The position numbers were made by a program, and so were the translations under genes. From Affinundibacterium nitidum (GTDB taxonomy: Bacteria > Pseudomonadota > Gammaproteobacteria > Burkholderiales > Burkholderiaceae_D), in assembly GCF_014284155.1 (NCBI RefSeq), contig NZ_JACOFZ010000008.1, forward strand, positions 62,001 to 126,000: DNA of 64,000 bases. The letters are read 5' to 3'. This document shows, piece after piece, positions 17,400-25,332 of the stretch. The notes under the pieces were generated by a model, which was not told where the DNA came from, did no database searches, and was given only the letters and a program-made list of their open reading frames with translations. The first letter of the stretch is position 1; the number at the start of each line of letters is the position of its first letter.

Positions 17400-18227
17400 T
17401 TACCGAGTTGTTTCTGCTTTCCATTTTTTATTGATCCGATTCAGCGTTTTATCTTTCACCATATCGGAGAACGCTTTTTGCACTCGGCGAATCAACTCGG
17501 GTGGGGTGCTCTTTCCAAAGCCAAAATACAAAGCAGTATCTCGGTGAACACGAACCGTCTTCTCGATCTCATCGGCTGTTAGTTCACACTCGTTGGCAAA
17601 TGCAGCGACACCATCAGGATCAAAAGGAATTAGATCTACTCGTCCTAACTTGAACTTCTTACAGTTCGAGACCATGGATGGTGCGGTGTCGACTTTGATA
17701 CCGAGCTTGGCGAACGAAGGAATACTCGCATTGCTGGCTTCGTCACCCACAAGATAACGACGCGCATCTTCTATCGTTTTTACTTGTACATCGCTACGAC
17801 GTTTCAGCTTATACAGCCATTCTTCGCTATGTGTAATCGGTCCTATCCAATGATAATTGTGTTCTCGTTCGGGAATCTTAGCGAGTGTAAAGACCATCAC
17901 TGAAGCTTGAGTTTGAGCGGTCATGAGAGCGCGTGTCCATGGCACGACTTCGATCTTTAACTCGGCCCCCAATCTGTGAGCGAGTTCCTTTGCGACATCG
18001 ACACTCAAGCCTTGGACCTGCTGGTCCTTCACGAAATTGTAAGGAAAATTCACATCGCTAGTGATGGCATTGAGCACTGCAGGTGTAACTGCAAACCCGA
18101 GTTGGGGTGTGACCATCGCCAATCCGAGCAAAGGCAAAGCAAGCCACTTCCAAAAATCGAGGGGTGTCAATTTTGAGGAGTATGCGTAAATATCAAATCG
18201 GCGGTCTGGTATTTTTTTACGAAACAT
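17400..18227 (-). CDS. Periplasmic solute-binding protein-like (SBP family 3)
   Basis: About 275 residues from the ATG at 18227; a TTG at 18266 is in frame. After a hydrophobic export segment (WLALPLLGLAMVTPQLGFA) the chain has features of amino-acid-type binding proteins: VQGLSVDVAKELAHRLGAELKIEVVPWTRALMTAQ, FTLAKIPEREHNYHWIGPI and ELIRRVQKAFSDMVKD near the end. No ABC permease or ATPase gene is adjacent, so it is an orphan binding protein or a sensor-like protein. It is convergent with the ABM gene. Confidence 0.7.
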   Translation of the reverse strand: MFRKKIPDRRFDIYAYSSKLTPLDFWKWLALPLLGLAMVTPQLGFAVTPAVLNAITSDVNFPYNFVKDQQVQGLSVDVAKELAHRLGAELKIEVVPWTRALMTAQTQASVMVFTLAKIPEREHNYHWIGPITHSEEWLYKLKRRSDVQVKTIEDARRYLVGDEASNASIPSFAKLGIKVDTAPSMVSNCKKFKLGRVDLIPFDPDGVAAFANECELTADEIEKTVRVHRDTALYFGFGKSTPPELIRRVQKAFSDMVKDKTLNRINKKWKAETTR

Positions 18228-18664
18228 CAATCGTCGAAGAACGAGTTCGATAGCATGGCGATACAATATCTGTGCGAGATTACTGATACTTATCTAAACT
18301 TGCAATAGCACATTGCCTAGTTGCGCACCGAAGAGACAGAAGTCGGGTCATCCGCGATTGCGGTTCATTAACGCACTCTTTTGAAGCTTGCGCGGCTCCG
18401 CAAAATCAGGATAATGTTTTACCTAGATGTTTTTATATTTTGATTCCTTCATTGCTAAATGGGTTTCAGCACTAAGACCGCGTGCAACCGGCAGACCTAC
18501 GGCATGAATAACCGACAAGAAAGTGCATGCGTTTGGTGCAAAGATAAGTGGAGACGTGTCGCAGCAAATTACGCCGATCGTCTTGACAAAAGTCATTGCG
18601 GGCCATGATGGAGGACATTCATATTGCAACGATCCAAGCACCGCGTAAAGGAAATGGCAGGCAA

Positions 18665-19285
18665 ATGACGGATACACATACCTTTCTCGAAACCCAAACC
18701 AAAGGTAAGCAAAAGCCCGGCCTACGACTGATTATCATCGGTGCTGTCATCGCAATACTGGGCGCCCTTGTGATTCCGGCGATCTTACTGATTACCGTAT
18801 TTTCTCCGAATTCGGACGACAACAAGTTTGCGACACCAGGTAGCTATTCCACTGAGATCACAAAACCTGGGCGTTATTTTTTATGGAATCACAGTCGTAC
18901 TATTTTTAAGGGCACAATGTATTACGACTCGAAAACACTGACGGACGACGTCTCTATTGTGGTCAGCGACCACACTGGAAAGTTAATCCCATTCGTCACC
19001 GACAGATCATTCAGCGTGAGTAACAATGGCGATAAACGATCGAGTATAGGTTATATAGAAATTAATGAGACGAACACAATACCGACAAAGTTGCTCATCA
19101 AAGTCGACAGTAATAAGCTACGTATATTTTCTCTTTCGGAGTTTAGTTTGTCGCATACGCTTGGTTTAGCGATAGGTGTGATTGGAGTTCTATTCGCCAT
19201 CGTCCTCATTGGCGTAGGCTTCATCATCGCGGGAACAAAGAAAGTAGCAACAACTATCGGCTCTAGTACTAACTCAACACCATGA
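18665..19285 (+). CDS. Hypothetical membrane protein with a large extracytoplasmic loop
   Basis: About 206 residues from the ATG at 18665; an upstream start at 18596 is in frame but less natural. Two transmembrane helices are visible, LRLIIIGAVIAILGALVIPAILLITVF near the N-terminus and LGLAIGVIGVLFAIVLIGVGFIIAG near the C-terminus, enclosing about 110 polar, beta-rich residues. No family is recognised. Its stop codon overlaps the ATG of the next gene (ATGA), so the two are probably translated together. The 400-base gap before it (18267-18664) shows no gene I can support. Confidence 0.6.
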   Translation: MTDTHTFLETQTKGKQKPGLRLIIIGAVIAILGALVIPAILLITVFSPNSDDNKFATPGSYSTEITKPGRYFLWNHSRTIFKGTMYYDSKTLTDDVSIVVSDHTGKLIPFVTDRSFSVSNNGDKRSSIGYIEINETNTIPTKLLIKVDSNKLRIFSLSEFSLSHTLGLAIGVIGVLFAIVLIGVGFIIAGTKKVATTIGSSTNSTP

Positions 19286-19968
19286 AAAAATTAATGATTT
19301 CCGTTTTACTGGGTGTGGCGACTACACTCGCATCTGCGATTGATAACCCACCCACTACGATTATGCGGGTTGGCACTTTTCACAATGGTGAAGTGCCAAG
19401 CGTGGCTGGTAAAAATTGGTTCGGGCTGTATGTAAATGGCGACCAAGCAGAATTGAGGCCCACGACACCACGTATCAAAACTGTGTTTGATGGCATCAAT
19501 GATGATGAGAGTAACAAAGCGTCGTATTCCGGCAAAGAAGTCTCCCTCAAAGGCCCTGCACCACTACTCTTAATGCGTAGGACTGGCCTTGAAGCAGGCG
19601 TCCTTAAACAAGCCCAACTTATTCATAAAGATGATGGGCAAACCATACAGTTTGAGAATATCACGTACCAAGTCCAGTACAAATGTGGCAGCAAAAATAA
19701 AGAGTCTGGCGCCAAAAGTTGTAAGGTTTACTTCATTGGTAATGGCCTCTCGCAGTTTTTAGGCGATGCAAGTTTGATTGATGACAGCGAATTCTCTGAG
19801 ACCATTCGCGTGCTATGGGCGGGGGACCTTGACCGTGACGGCAAGATAGACTTCATCATCGAAAAATCGCGCTATAACAATTCGGATACGATTTTAATGT
19901 TGTCGACAGCGGCTAAAGGCAAACAACACGCTGCAGAGGTTGCCGCATTATCTACGCAGGGTTGCTGA
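19282..19968 (+). CDS. Hypothetical secreted protein with an EF-hand-like loop
   Basis: 228 residues with a clear signal peptide (MKKLMISVLLGVATTLASA). Near the C-terminus, GDLDRDGKIDFIIEKS has the D-x-D-x-D/N-G spacing of a calcium-binding loop as found in FG-GAP and dockerin-type repeats. Cysteines occur at YKCGS, KSCKVYF and the last residue. No enzyme signature is seen. The start overlaps the stop of the membrane-protein gene by four bases, so the pair may work together at the envelope. Confidence 0.65.
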   Translation: MKKLMISVLLGVATTLASAIDNPPTTIMRVGTFHNGEVPSVAGKNWFGLYVNGDQAELRPTTPRIKTVFDGINDDESNKASYSGKEVSLKGPAPLLLMRRTGLEAGVLKQAQLIHKDDGQTIQFENITYQVQYKCGSKNKESGAKSCKVYFIGNGLSQFLGDASLIDDSEFSETIRVLWAGDLDRDGKIDFIIEKSRYNNSDTILMLSTAAKGKQHAAEVAALSTQGC

Positions 19969-19984
19969 CGTTAGAACCTTTCAA

Positions 19985-20013
19985 TCTGAATTGAAAGATG
20001 ATTTATCAAATAA
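19985..20013. repeat. Short remnant matching the end of the GH1 pseudogene fragment
   Basis: TCTGAATT and then AGATGATTTATCAAAT here match the pseudogene at 21390-21416, which has the same two blocks with a slightly longer spacer. The form matches the diverged copy and not the intact GH1 gene at 22.5 kb. It lies on the other side of the methyltransferase gene. The remainder of the gap (20014-20412) shows no gene; it is A/T-rich near its end. Confidence 0.45.
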
Positions 20014-20412
20014 GGCAGGCTGCACAAATACCTAGCTCTTTTTGAATGGCACCCATACTCATGGGGCTGGCCATTGAATTGGAGAAGATCCTCAAAAAGA
20101 CATCCCAAAAAAAGAAGCGCAAATCAAAACAACAGGTTAAAAAATTGCAGTGAATAGGGATCACCAGCATATTCGAATTACACTTGCAAACGATTTTCTT
20201 TTGAGTAAGAAAAGTGCCATTTAGAGCTATACTTAACTAAACCTTTAGGGTGCTGGTTCAGCTGTAGCGGCAGGTAATAAGGATCTTAAGAATTTTCGCG
20301 AATTCGTTAGAATGAGAGTAAGCATTGTTCTTTGCGAGAAAATTAGTAGCAAACCCTTTCCTCATTACACAAGTTTTACGTATAAAGTTTTTATATTTTT
20401 TTGGAGGCAGCT

Positions 20413-21219
20413 GTGTCGATTCTTTCTCTTGTTCTGCGTAACATTTTTTCTAAACCAAAAGAGTCGCCCAAATCAGACAATACCTTCGTAGTCACACCAT
20501 TTCACGAACAAGAGTTGATCGAACATACCAAGATCGTTCATGATGCGTTTCCTGGGCCTAGCTATTACGAATGGTTACAATGGTTTCATCATTTCGTGAA
20601 ACCCAATCTCTATTTAGAAATTGGGATCGAGACTGGCAAGGCATTGGCGTTCGCCAACCCACCAACATTAGCGATTGGTGTTGATCCAAACTATAAAATT
20701 AGTCACAACTTCAAAGCCGCCACCAAGCTCTATAAATTACCGAGCGATAGCTTTTTCAGTGATGTCGATTTGAATGAGGCTTTCGATCATCAAAAAATTG
20801 ATATGGCTTTTATTGACGGCCTACATACTTTCGATCAAGCCTTAATGGACTTCATCAATGTCGAAAGGAATGCGCATAGAGACACCATCGTTTTATTTCA
20901 TGATGTAATTCCAGTAATTCCAGAAACTGCCAATCGCGAACGCAGCACCTATTTTTGGGTAGGAGACACTTGGAAGGTTCTAATTGTTCTTAAGAAATAT
21001 CGTCCAGATCTAAAGCTAATGGCCATTCCCACCCTGCACAGTGGCTTAGGCGTGGCATCGCGACTCGACCCAAGTTCAAACATTCTCTTTGATAATTACG
21101 ATGAAATAGTGGCGGAAGCGATGAGTTACCAACTGAGTGACTATCTGCCTACGCTTCGAACAACGATCAATACTTCGGAAAACGATTTCGAAAAAGTAGC
21201 GCTAGCCTTGAATAGCTGA
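20413..21219 (+). CDS. Class I SAM-dependent methyltransferase
   Basis: About 268 residues. The start is taken as GTG at 20413 because GGAGG sits five bases upstream; a TTG at 20401 overlaps that site and is rejected. The Methyltransf_24-like core is visible as LYLEIGIETGKAL (SAM-binding motif I), AIGVDPN, DMAFIDGLHTFDQALMDFINVE and TIVLFHDVIP. Enzymes of this type often modify sugars or small molecules during glycan or natural-product synthesis. It stands alone, flanked by two remnants of a GH1 gene end, which suggests arrival or rearrangement with its neighbours. Confidence 0.78.
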   Translation: MSILSLVLRNIFSKPKESPKSDNTFVVTPFHEQELIEHTKIVHDAFPGPSYYEWLQWFHHFVKPNLYLEIGIETGKALAFANPPTLAIGVDPNYKISHNFKAATKLYKLPSDSFFSDVDLNEAFDHQKIDMAFIDGLHTFDQALMDFINVERNAHRDTIVLFHDVIPVIPETANRERSTYFWVGDTWKVLIVLKKYRPDLKLMAIPTLHSGLGVASRLDPSSNILFDNYDEIVAEAMSYQLSDYLPTLRTTINTSENDFEKVALALNS

Positions 21220-21282
21220 AGTCGTTCGTAGATTGAGAAGCACTAAACGATCTTCATACGAATCTAATCTCACATATTCAGC

Positions 21283-21417
21283 TTACACGCAAACCCACAT
21301 CCAATCGCGGTACCACAGCGCACTCTCTTTCGGGATCCGTTGTTGGCTGAGATAGTCGACATAGTACAAACCAAAGCGGCGTAGATAGTCTGAATTCCAT
21401 TCGAGATGATTTATCAA
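21283..21417 (-). pseudogene. C-terminal remnant of a GH1 beta-glucosidase gene
   Basis: The minus strand reads LINHLEWNSDYLRRFGLYYV, then DYLSQQRIPKESALWYRDW and a TAA stop at 21283-21285. This matches the last 45 codons of the intact GH1 gene at 22473-23813, in frame and at about 80 percent nucleotide identity by eye over ~135 bases. Upstream coding sequence is gone: after the Leu-Ile-Asn codons the similarity ends abruptly. The following 21418-21704 holds only palindromes (CCTATATATAGG at 21456-21467; CATTCGTACGAATG at 21615-21628). Confidence 0.85.
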
Positions 21418-21704
21418 ATTAAGTGAACGTAGGCTTTCGAGAGTTAGCATCTATGCCTATATATAGGAGCATAAAAGGTGCTTCTTTTTTTGGATTGGGG
21501 ATCTACTCATTTCGCCGGATAAGTCAGTAATTTATTTCTTTTTGAAGTGAAGGTCTCTGTGTTTCGCTTGGGAGACTGTCAAAATTCGACCAAATTGCAG
21601 CTTGGGCCCGCTCACATTCGTACGAATGCGCTCGCGCTATTCGTACCTACTGTTTGTCGGCTTTATTGGCACTACGCGGGCTGGACAAGATCAATCATCA
21701 CGTC

Positions 21705-22304
21705 TTAGATTTCCTTTACAAATACCCCCGGTGTCGTAAATGAAGCGAGGTGTAAATTTTGATTTTCCTGCACATGCATAAAAAGAAACAACGCAATATA
21801 TAGATCAACACCTGACCAAGCTGCATTCCCAAATGCCAGGAGCATCATGTGCCCCGCCACTGTAGGAAACAAAAACGCAATTACTAAAAACAGCACCGTC
21901 AAAATGAAAAGTGGGGCGAGCAAACTTAATAACAGACGTACTTTGTTCAAAGCACCATCATTCACGACGACTGTACAAAACAAGCCAGGACAAAAATCGA
22001 CAATCCGCTCTTTCCCTTTTTGTTTTTGAAAAGTCAAAAGATGAATTAACTCATGGGGCAAAACACCTACAAAAACCAATCCTAAAAATATTGGTCCAAA
22101 GCTAGTCAGAATACTAGAGCCAAAAATGCTTAAGAAAACAGATGAAACTCCAGCAGAAGCAAGTAAACATAGAACTACGCACCCAATAACAAAACTAATT
22201 CTGTGAGACAAACTGCTAACTATAGAAAGTTCCTTCCACCCTGATTGCACAAGAATTTCAGTTTGAAAATTTGGATTTGTCCTTAAATTTTGTTTAAACC
22301 ACAT
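21705..22304 (-). CDS. DUF3267-like membrane protein with HExxH motif
   Basis: About 199 residues from the ATG at 22304, which has GGAGAG a few bases upstream; an in-frame extension to 22364 has no such site. Four to five hydrophobic segments surround HELIHLLTF, a zinc-protease-type HExxH motif placed at the end of a membrane helix as in DUF3267 and other site-2-protease-like proteins. A later FGNAAWSGVDLYIALFL could supply the further ligand. Proteolysis is not demonstrated for this family. The gene lies between the GH1 remnant and the intact GH1 gene. Confidence 0.65.
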   Translation of the reverse strand: MWFKQNLRTNPNFQTEILVQSGWKELSIVSSLSHRISFVIGCVVLCLLASAGVSSVFLSIFGSSILTSFGPIFLGLVFVGVLPHELIHLLTFQKQKGKERIVDFCPGLFCTVVVNDGALNKVRLLLSLLAPLFILTVLFLVIAFLFPTVAGHMMLLAFGNAAWSGVDLYIALFLFMHVQENQNLHLASFTTPGVFVKEI

Positions 22305-22424
22305 ATTCTCTCCAGAAACCTTTTTTAGAAATTCTCGACATAGTAGTATTATTAGAACAGACACCCAATCGAAAGAGCAACAAAAAACCGAGCAAGAGAA
22401 CCTCTTCCCAACACCTCATAAAAC

Positions 22425-22448
22425 AAAAGCGAGCCGAAGCTCGCTTTT
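22425..22448 (-). terminator. Rho-independent terminator after GH1
   Basis: AAAAGCGAGC (22425-22434) and GCTCGCTTTT (22439-22448) form a perfect ten-base-pair stem with a CGAA tetraloop, 25 bases past the GH1 stop. On the minus strand the stem runs into CTTTTGTTTT, a fair T-run. Confidence 0.8.
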
Positions 22449-22472
22449 ATCTGACCGCTGCATTCTAAAAAC

Positions 22473-23813
22473 TTACCCACAAACCCGTATCCAATCGCGG
22501 TACCACAGCGCACTGTCTTTCGGGATACGCTGCTGCGTAAGGTAATCGACGTAGTACAAACCAAAACGTCGCAAGTAGCCTGAATTCCATTCGAAGTTAT
22601 CCATCAAGCTCCAATAGAAATAGCCTTGGATATTGACGCCCGCGGTTTTGGCTTCGGCGACTGCATTGAGATGAGCGCGCACGAAGTTGATACGATTTTG
22701 GTCGTGGACTCTGGAGTCTTCGACTTTGTCCGCGAAAGCGACGCCGTTTTCGGTGATGTAGATTTCGGGGAGGCCGTGTGCTGCGTATTCTTTGTGTATG
22801 CCGATTAAGAGATCACGCAAACCTTGTGGATAAATTTCCCAGCCCATGTCGGTAAGACCCAATTTCGCTTCGGGTTTGCGCGGTGGGTTTTCAGTGCTAA
22901 CGTAAGCGCGGAAATAGTAATTCACACCGAGGAAATCAAGCGGTTGATGGATGATGGCCATGTCATCGGCTTCTACTTGGAAGCGGCTCATGTCCATACG
23001 ATCCAGCGCGATTTGTGGATAGCTGCCCTTGAAGATAGGGTCCATAAACCATTGTACCGAGCGCGCATATTCCCATTGAGCTTCGGCGATATCTGCCGCG
23101 CTATTAGTGGCGGGTTCTGCAGTCCATTGATTAAGGACAATACCGAGTTTGGCACTGACATGTTGATCACGCATCGCTGACATCGCCAAGCCATGCGAAA
23201 GCAATAGATGATGTGAAACCTGCAATGCGGCGACCGTATCGACTACACCCGGTGCAAATTGGCCATTACCATAGCCTAAATTAGCAGTACACCAAGGCTC
23301 ATTATGCGTGGCGATACTCGCTGCGCGATCGCCGAAACGACGTGCGACTTCTTTCGCATACGCGGCAAAATGATGTGCGGTATCGCGGTTGAGCCAACCG
23401 CCCTGCTCTTGCAAACCCTGAGGTAAATCCCAGTGATATAAAGTGATATGCGCGAGAATATTTTTCTTGGCTAACTCATCGAGCAGACGCGAATAGAAAT
23501 CAAAGCCTTCCTCATTCCAAGCGCCATAACCCAGAGGCTGTACACGCGACCATGAAATCGAAAAGCGATATGCAGACACTTGCAAGTCAGCGATGTGACT
23601 CACGTCTTCGACATAGCGATGATAATGATCACAGGCCACATCACCAGTGCTGCTATCGAGAATCTTGCCCGGAGTGTGGGTGAAGGTATCCCAAATCGAT
23701 GGGCCACGTCCGCCATCTGCGGCACCGCCTTCGATTTGGTAAGCGCTGGTGGCCACGCCCCAAAAAAACGATTCCCCAAACTGTTTCGCTAAAGCGAGAT
23801 CGGTTGCATTCAT
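22473..23813 (-). CDS. GH1 beta-glucosidase (first copy)
   Basis: About 446 residues from the ATG at 23813; an in-frame extension to 23897 would overlap the upstream permease gene. The GH1 signatures are intact: FFWGVATSAYQIEGG at the N-terminus, the acid/base Glu in THNEPWCT (residue ~172) and the nucleophile in YITENGVAF (~355). There is no signal peptide, so it should act in the cytoplasm on imported beta-linked di- or oligosaccharides. It follows the FucP-type permease by 40 bases and shares its transcript. A broken copy of its 3' end lies 1.2 kb away. Confidence 0.92.
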   Translation of the reverse strand: MNATDLALAKQFGESFFWGVATSAYQIEGGAADGGRGPSIWDTFTHTPGKILDSSTGDVACDHYHRYVEDVSHIADLQVSAYRFSISWSRVQPLGYGAWNEEGFDFYSRLLDELAKKNILAHITLYHWDLPQGLQEQGGWLNRDTAHHFAAYAKEVARRFGDRAASIATHNEPWCTANLGYGNGQFAPGVVDTVAALQVSHHLLLSHGLAMSAMRDQHVSAKLGIVLNQWTAEPATNSAADIAEAQWEYARSVQWFMDPIFKGSYPQIALDRMDMSRFQVEADDMAIIHQPLDFLGVNYYFRAYVSTENPPRKPEAKLGLTDMGWEIYPQGLRDLLIGIHKEYAAHGLPEIYITENGVAFADKVEDSRVHDQNRINFVRAHLNAVAEAKTAGVNIQGYFYWSLMDNFEWNSGYLRRFGLYYVDYLTQQRIPKDSALWYRDWIRVCG

Positions 23814-23853
23814 ACTGTTTCTATTCTTATGTGTCGTCGAGAGCCAAGAGCGC

Positions 23854-25173
23854 TTAAGCTGCCGTGCTCTGTTGGTCGTTGTTATACATACCGGCATACT
23901 TCAAACCGAAAAACAGAATGAAGGCATAGCACGCTGCGGGAATGCAGAAAGACATTTGCAAGCCGATGTGGTCGGCCAAGAAGCCTTGGGCGAATGGGAC
24001 AATCGCGCCACCAACGATCGCCATACACAGTACGCCCGAGCCTTGTCCCGTCAACGCACCCAAGCGATGTAAAGCCATACTGAAAATCGTTGGGAACATA
24101 ATGGAGTTGCACAAACCCACCGCAATGATGGCCCACATCGCCACCGCGCCTTGGCTGAAGATGGCGGTTAAGATCAATGCCATCGAACACGCCGCATTAA
24201 AGGCCAATGCTTTGCCTGGACTCACATAACGCATCACCGCGAAACCGATGAATCGCCCGACCATCGCACCACCCCAGTAGTAGCTCACATAATGGGCTGC
24301 ATCGGCTGCGCTTAATGCAGCGATCTGACTCTCACCGAGAAAGTTAATCAAGAAACTACCGATACTGACTTCACCGCCGACATACAAAAAGATACCAATC
24401 GCACCCAAGACTAAATGACGATGGGCAAACACGGATTGACCTGATGTATTACTCGTACTTGCGCTATCGCTATGCTCGATTTTAGGTAAGCGTGCAAATG
24501 CAAATAACACTGCAAGCAATAACAAGGCACCAGCCAACGCGAGATAAGGACCTTGCACTGTTGCCGCCTCTTTCGCTTTGTGTGCGGCTTGTTCGACCGC
24601 AGGCATAGCGGCGAACTGTTCAGCGCTTAACACTGCGCCAGATAAAATCAATAGGCCTCCAAGCGCTGGCGCGATCGTCGTTCCTAAAGAGTTGAAGGCT
24701 TGCGTCAGTGTTAAACGACTAGACGCTGTTTTGGCATCGCCCAATACCGTCACATAGGGATTAGCGGCCACTTGCAAAATCGTGATGCCGGAGGCGAGTA
24801 CAAAGAAAGCAAGCAAGAAGACCGCATAACCACTGGTCGATGCTGGATAAAATAAGGCACAGCCGCTGGCCGCAATCACCAGACCAGTGACCGCACCACG
24901 TTGATAGCCTATGCGCTTGATCAACATCCCAGCGGGCCAGGAGATAATGAAGTAAGCACCGAAGAAGCAGAATTGCACTAACATCGCTTGCACATAACTG
25001 AGCGTGTAGATGGCTTTCAGATGCGGAATCAACACATCATTCAATGAGGTCAATAAACCCCACATGAAAAACAAGATCGTTACGATCACCAGTGGCGTGG
25101 TGTTCGACTTACTTGTTTGATCAGATACAGCGTCATTGACGACGCCGCTAGTACTACCTGCGAGATTGGCCAT
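23854..25173 (-). CDS. FucP-type MFS sugar permease
   Basis: A 439-residue major facilitator protein with 12 predicted helices and a strong ribosome site (AAGGAGGAGACAGC before ATG 25173). Sequences such as [43 protein letters not shown] and [27 protein letters not shown] are typical of the fucose/glucose/galactose:H+ symporter group (FucP, GluP). It probably takes up glucose freed in the periplasm by GH3. It lies between GH3 and GH1 on the same strand. A 159-base gap before it has a hairpin and a direct repeat. Confidence 0.87.
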   Translation of the reverse strand: MANLAGSTSGVVNDAVSDQTSKSNTTPLVIVTILFFMWGLLTSLNDVLIPHLKAIYTLSYVQAMLVQFCFFGAYFIISWPAGMLIKRIGYQRGAVTGLVIAASGCALFYPASTSGYAVFLLAFFVLASGITILQVAANPYVTVLGDAKTASSRLTLTQAFNSLGTTIAPALGGLLILSGAVLSAEQFAAMPAVEQAAHKAKEAATVQGPYLALAGALLLLAVLFAFARLPKIEHSDSASTSNTSGQSVFAHRHLVLGAIGIFLYVGGEVSIGSFLINFLGESQIAALSAADAAHYVSYYWGGAMVGRFIGFAVMRYVSPGKALAFNAACSMALILTAIFSQGAVAMWAIIAVGLCNSIMFPTIFSMALHRLGALTGQGSGVLCMAIVGGAIVPFAQGFLADHIGLQMSFCIPAACYAFILFFGLKYAGMYNNDQQSTAA

Positions 25174-25207
25174 GCTGTCTCCTCCTTGTTATTGTTGGGT
25201 GCTTTGC

Positions 25208-25229
25208 GTTTGCAATTTGGTTTGCAATT
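25208..25229. repeat. Direct repeat GTTTGCAATT upstream of the MFS permease
   Basis: GTTTGCAATT occurs at 25208-25217 and again at 25220-25229, a spacing of 12 bases, about 35-55 bases before the permease start. Such a close direct repeat could be a regulator site or simply chance; it does not resemble the LacI-type operators elsewhere in this window. Confidence 0.25.
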
Positions 25230-25288
25230 GCGGCGGGCGTTTTAATGCTCAACGACCGCTATCCCACTATTCTGTTTGTCTTTTCTAG

Positions 25289-25321
25289 CGCACTGTGGGG
25301 TGTATTCACCACCACAGTGCG
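25289..25321 (-). terminator. Hairpin after GH3, before the MFS permease
   Basis: CGCACTGTGG (25289-25298) pairs perfectly with CCACAGTGCG (25312-25321) just 11 bases past the GH3 stop codon. No T-run follows, so it may be a weak terminator or an mRNA-stabilising hairpin separating GH3 from the permease-GH1 genes. Confidence 0.45.
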
Positions 25322-25332
25322 TTGCTACTGGC

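Noticed and set aside
18423-18677. 84-codon minus-strand frame between the binding protein and the 18.7 kb membrane protein genes
   Set aside because: No ribosome site, no recognisable family, overlaps the next gene's start; not supported as a gene.
20041-20152. Lys-rich 30-codon frame in the gap before the methyltransferase gene
   Set aside because: Too short, no ribosome site and no family; low-complexity A-rich sequence explains it.
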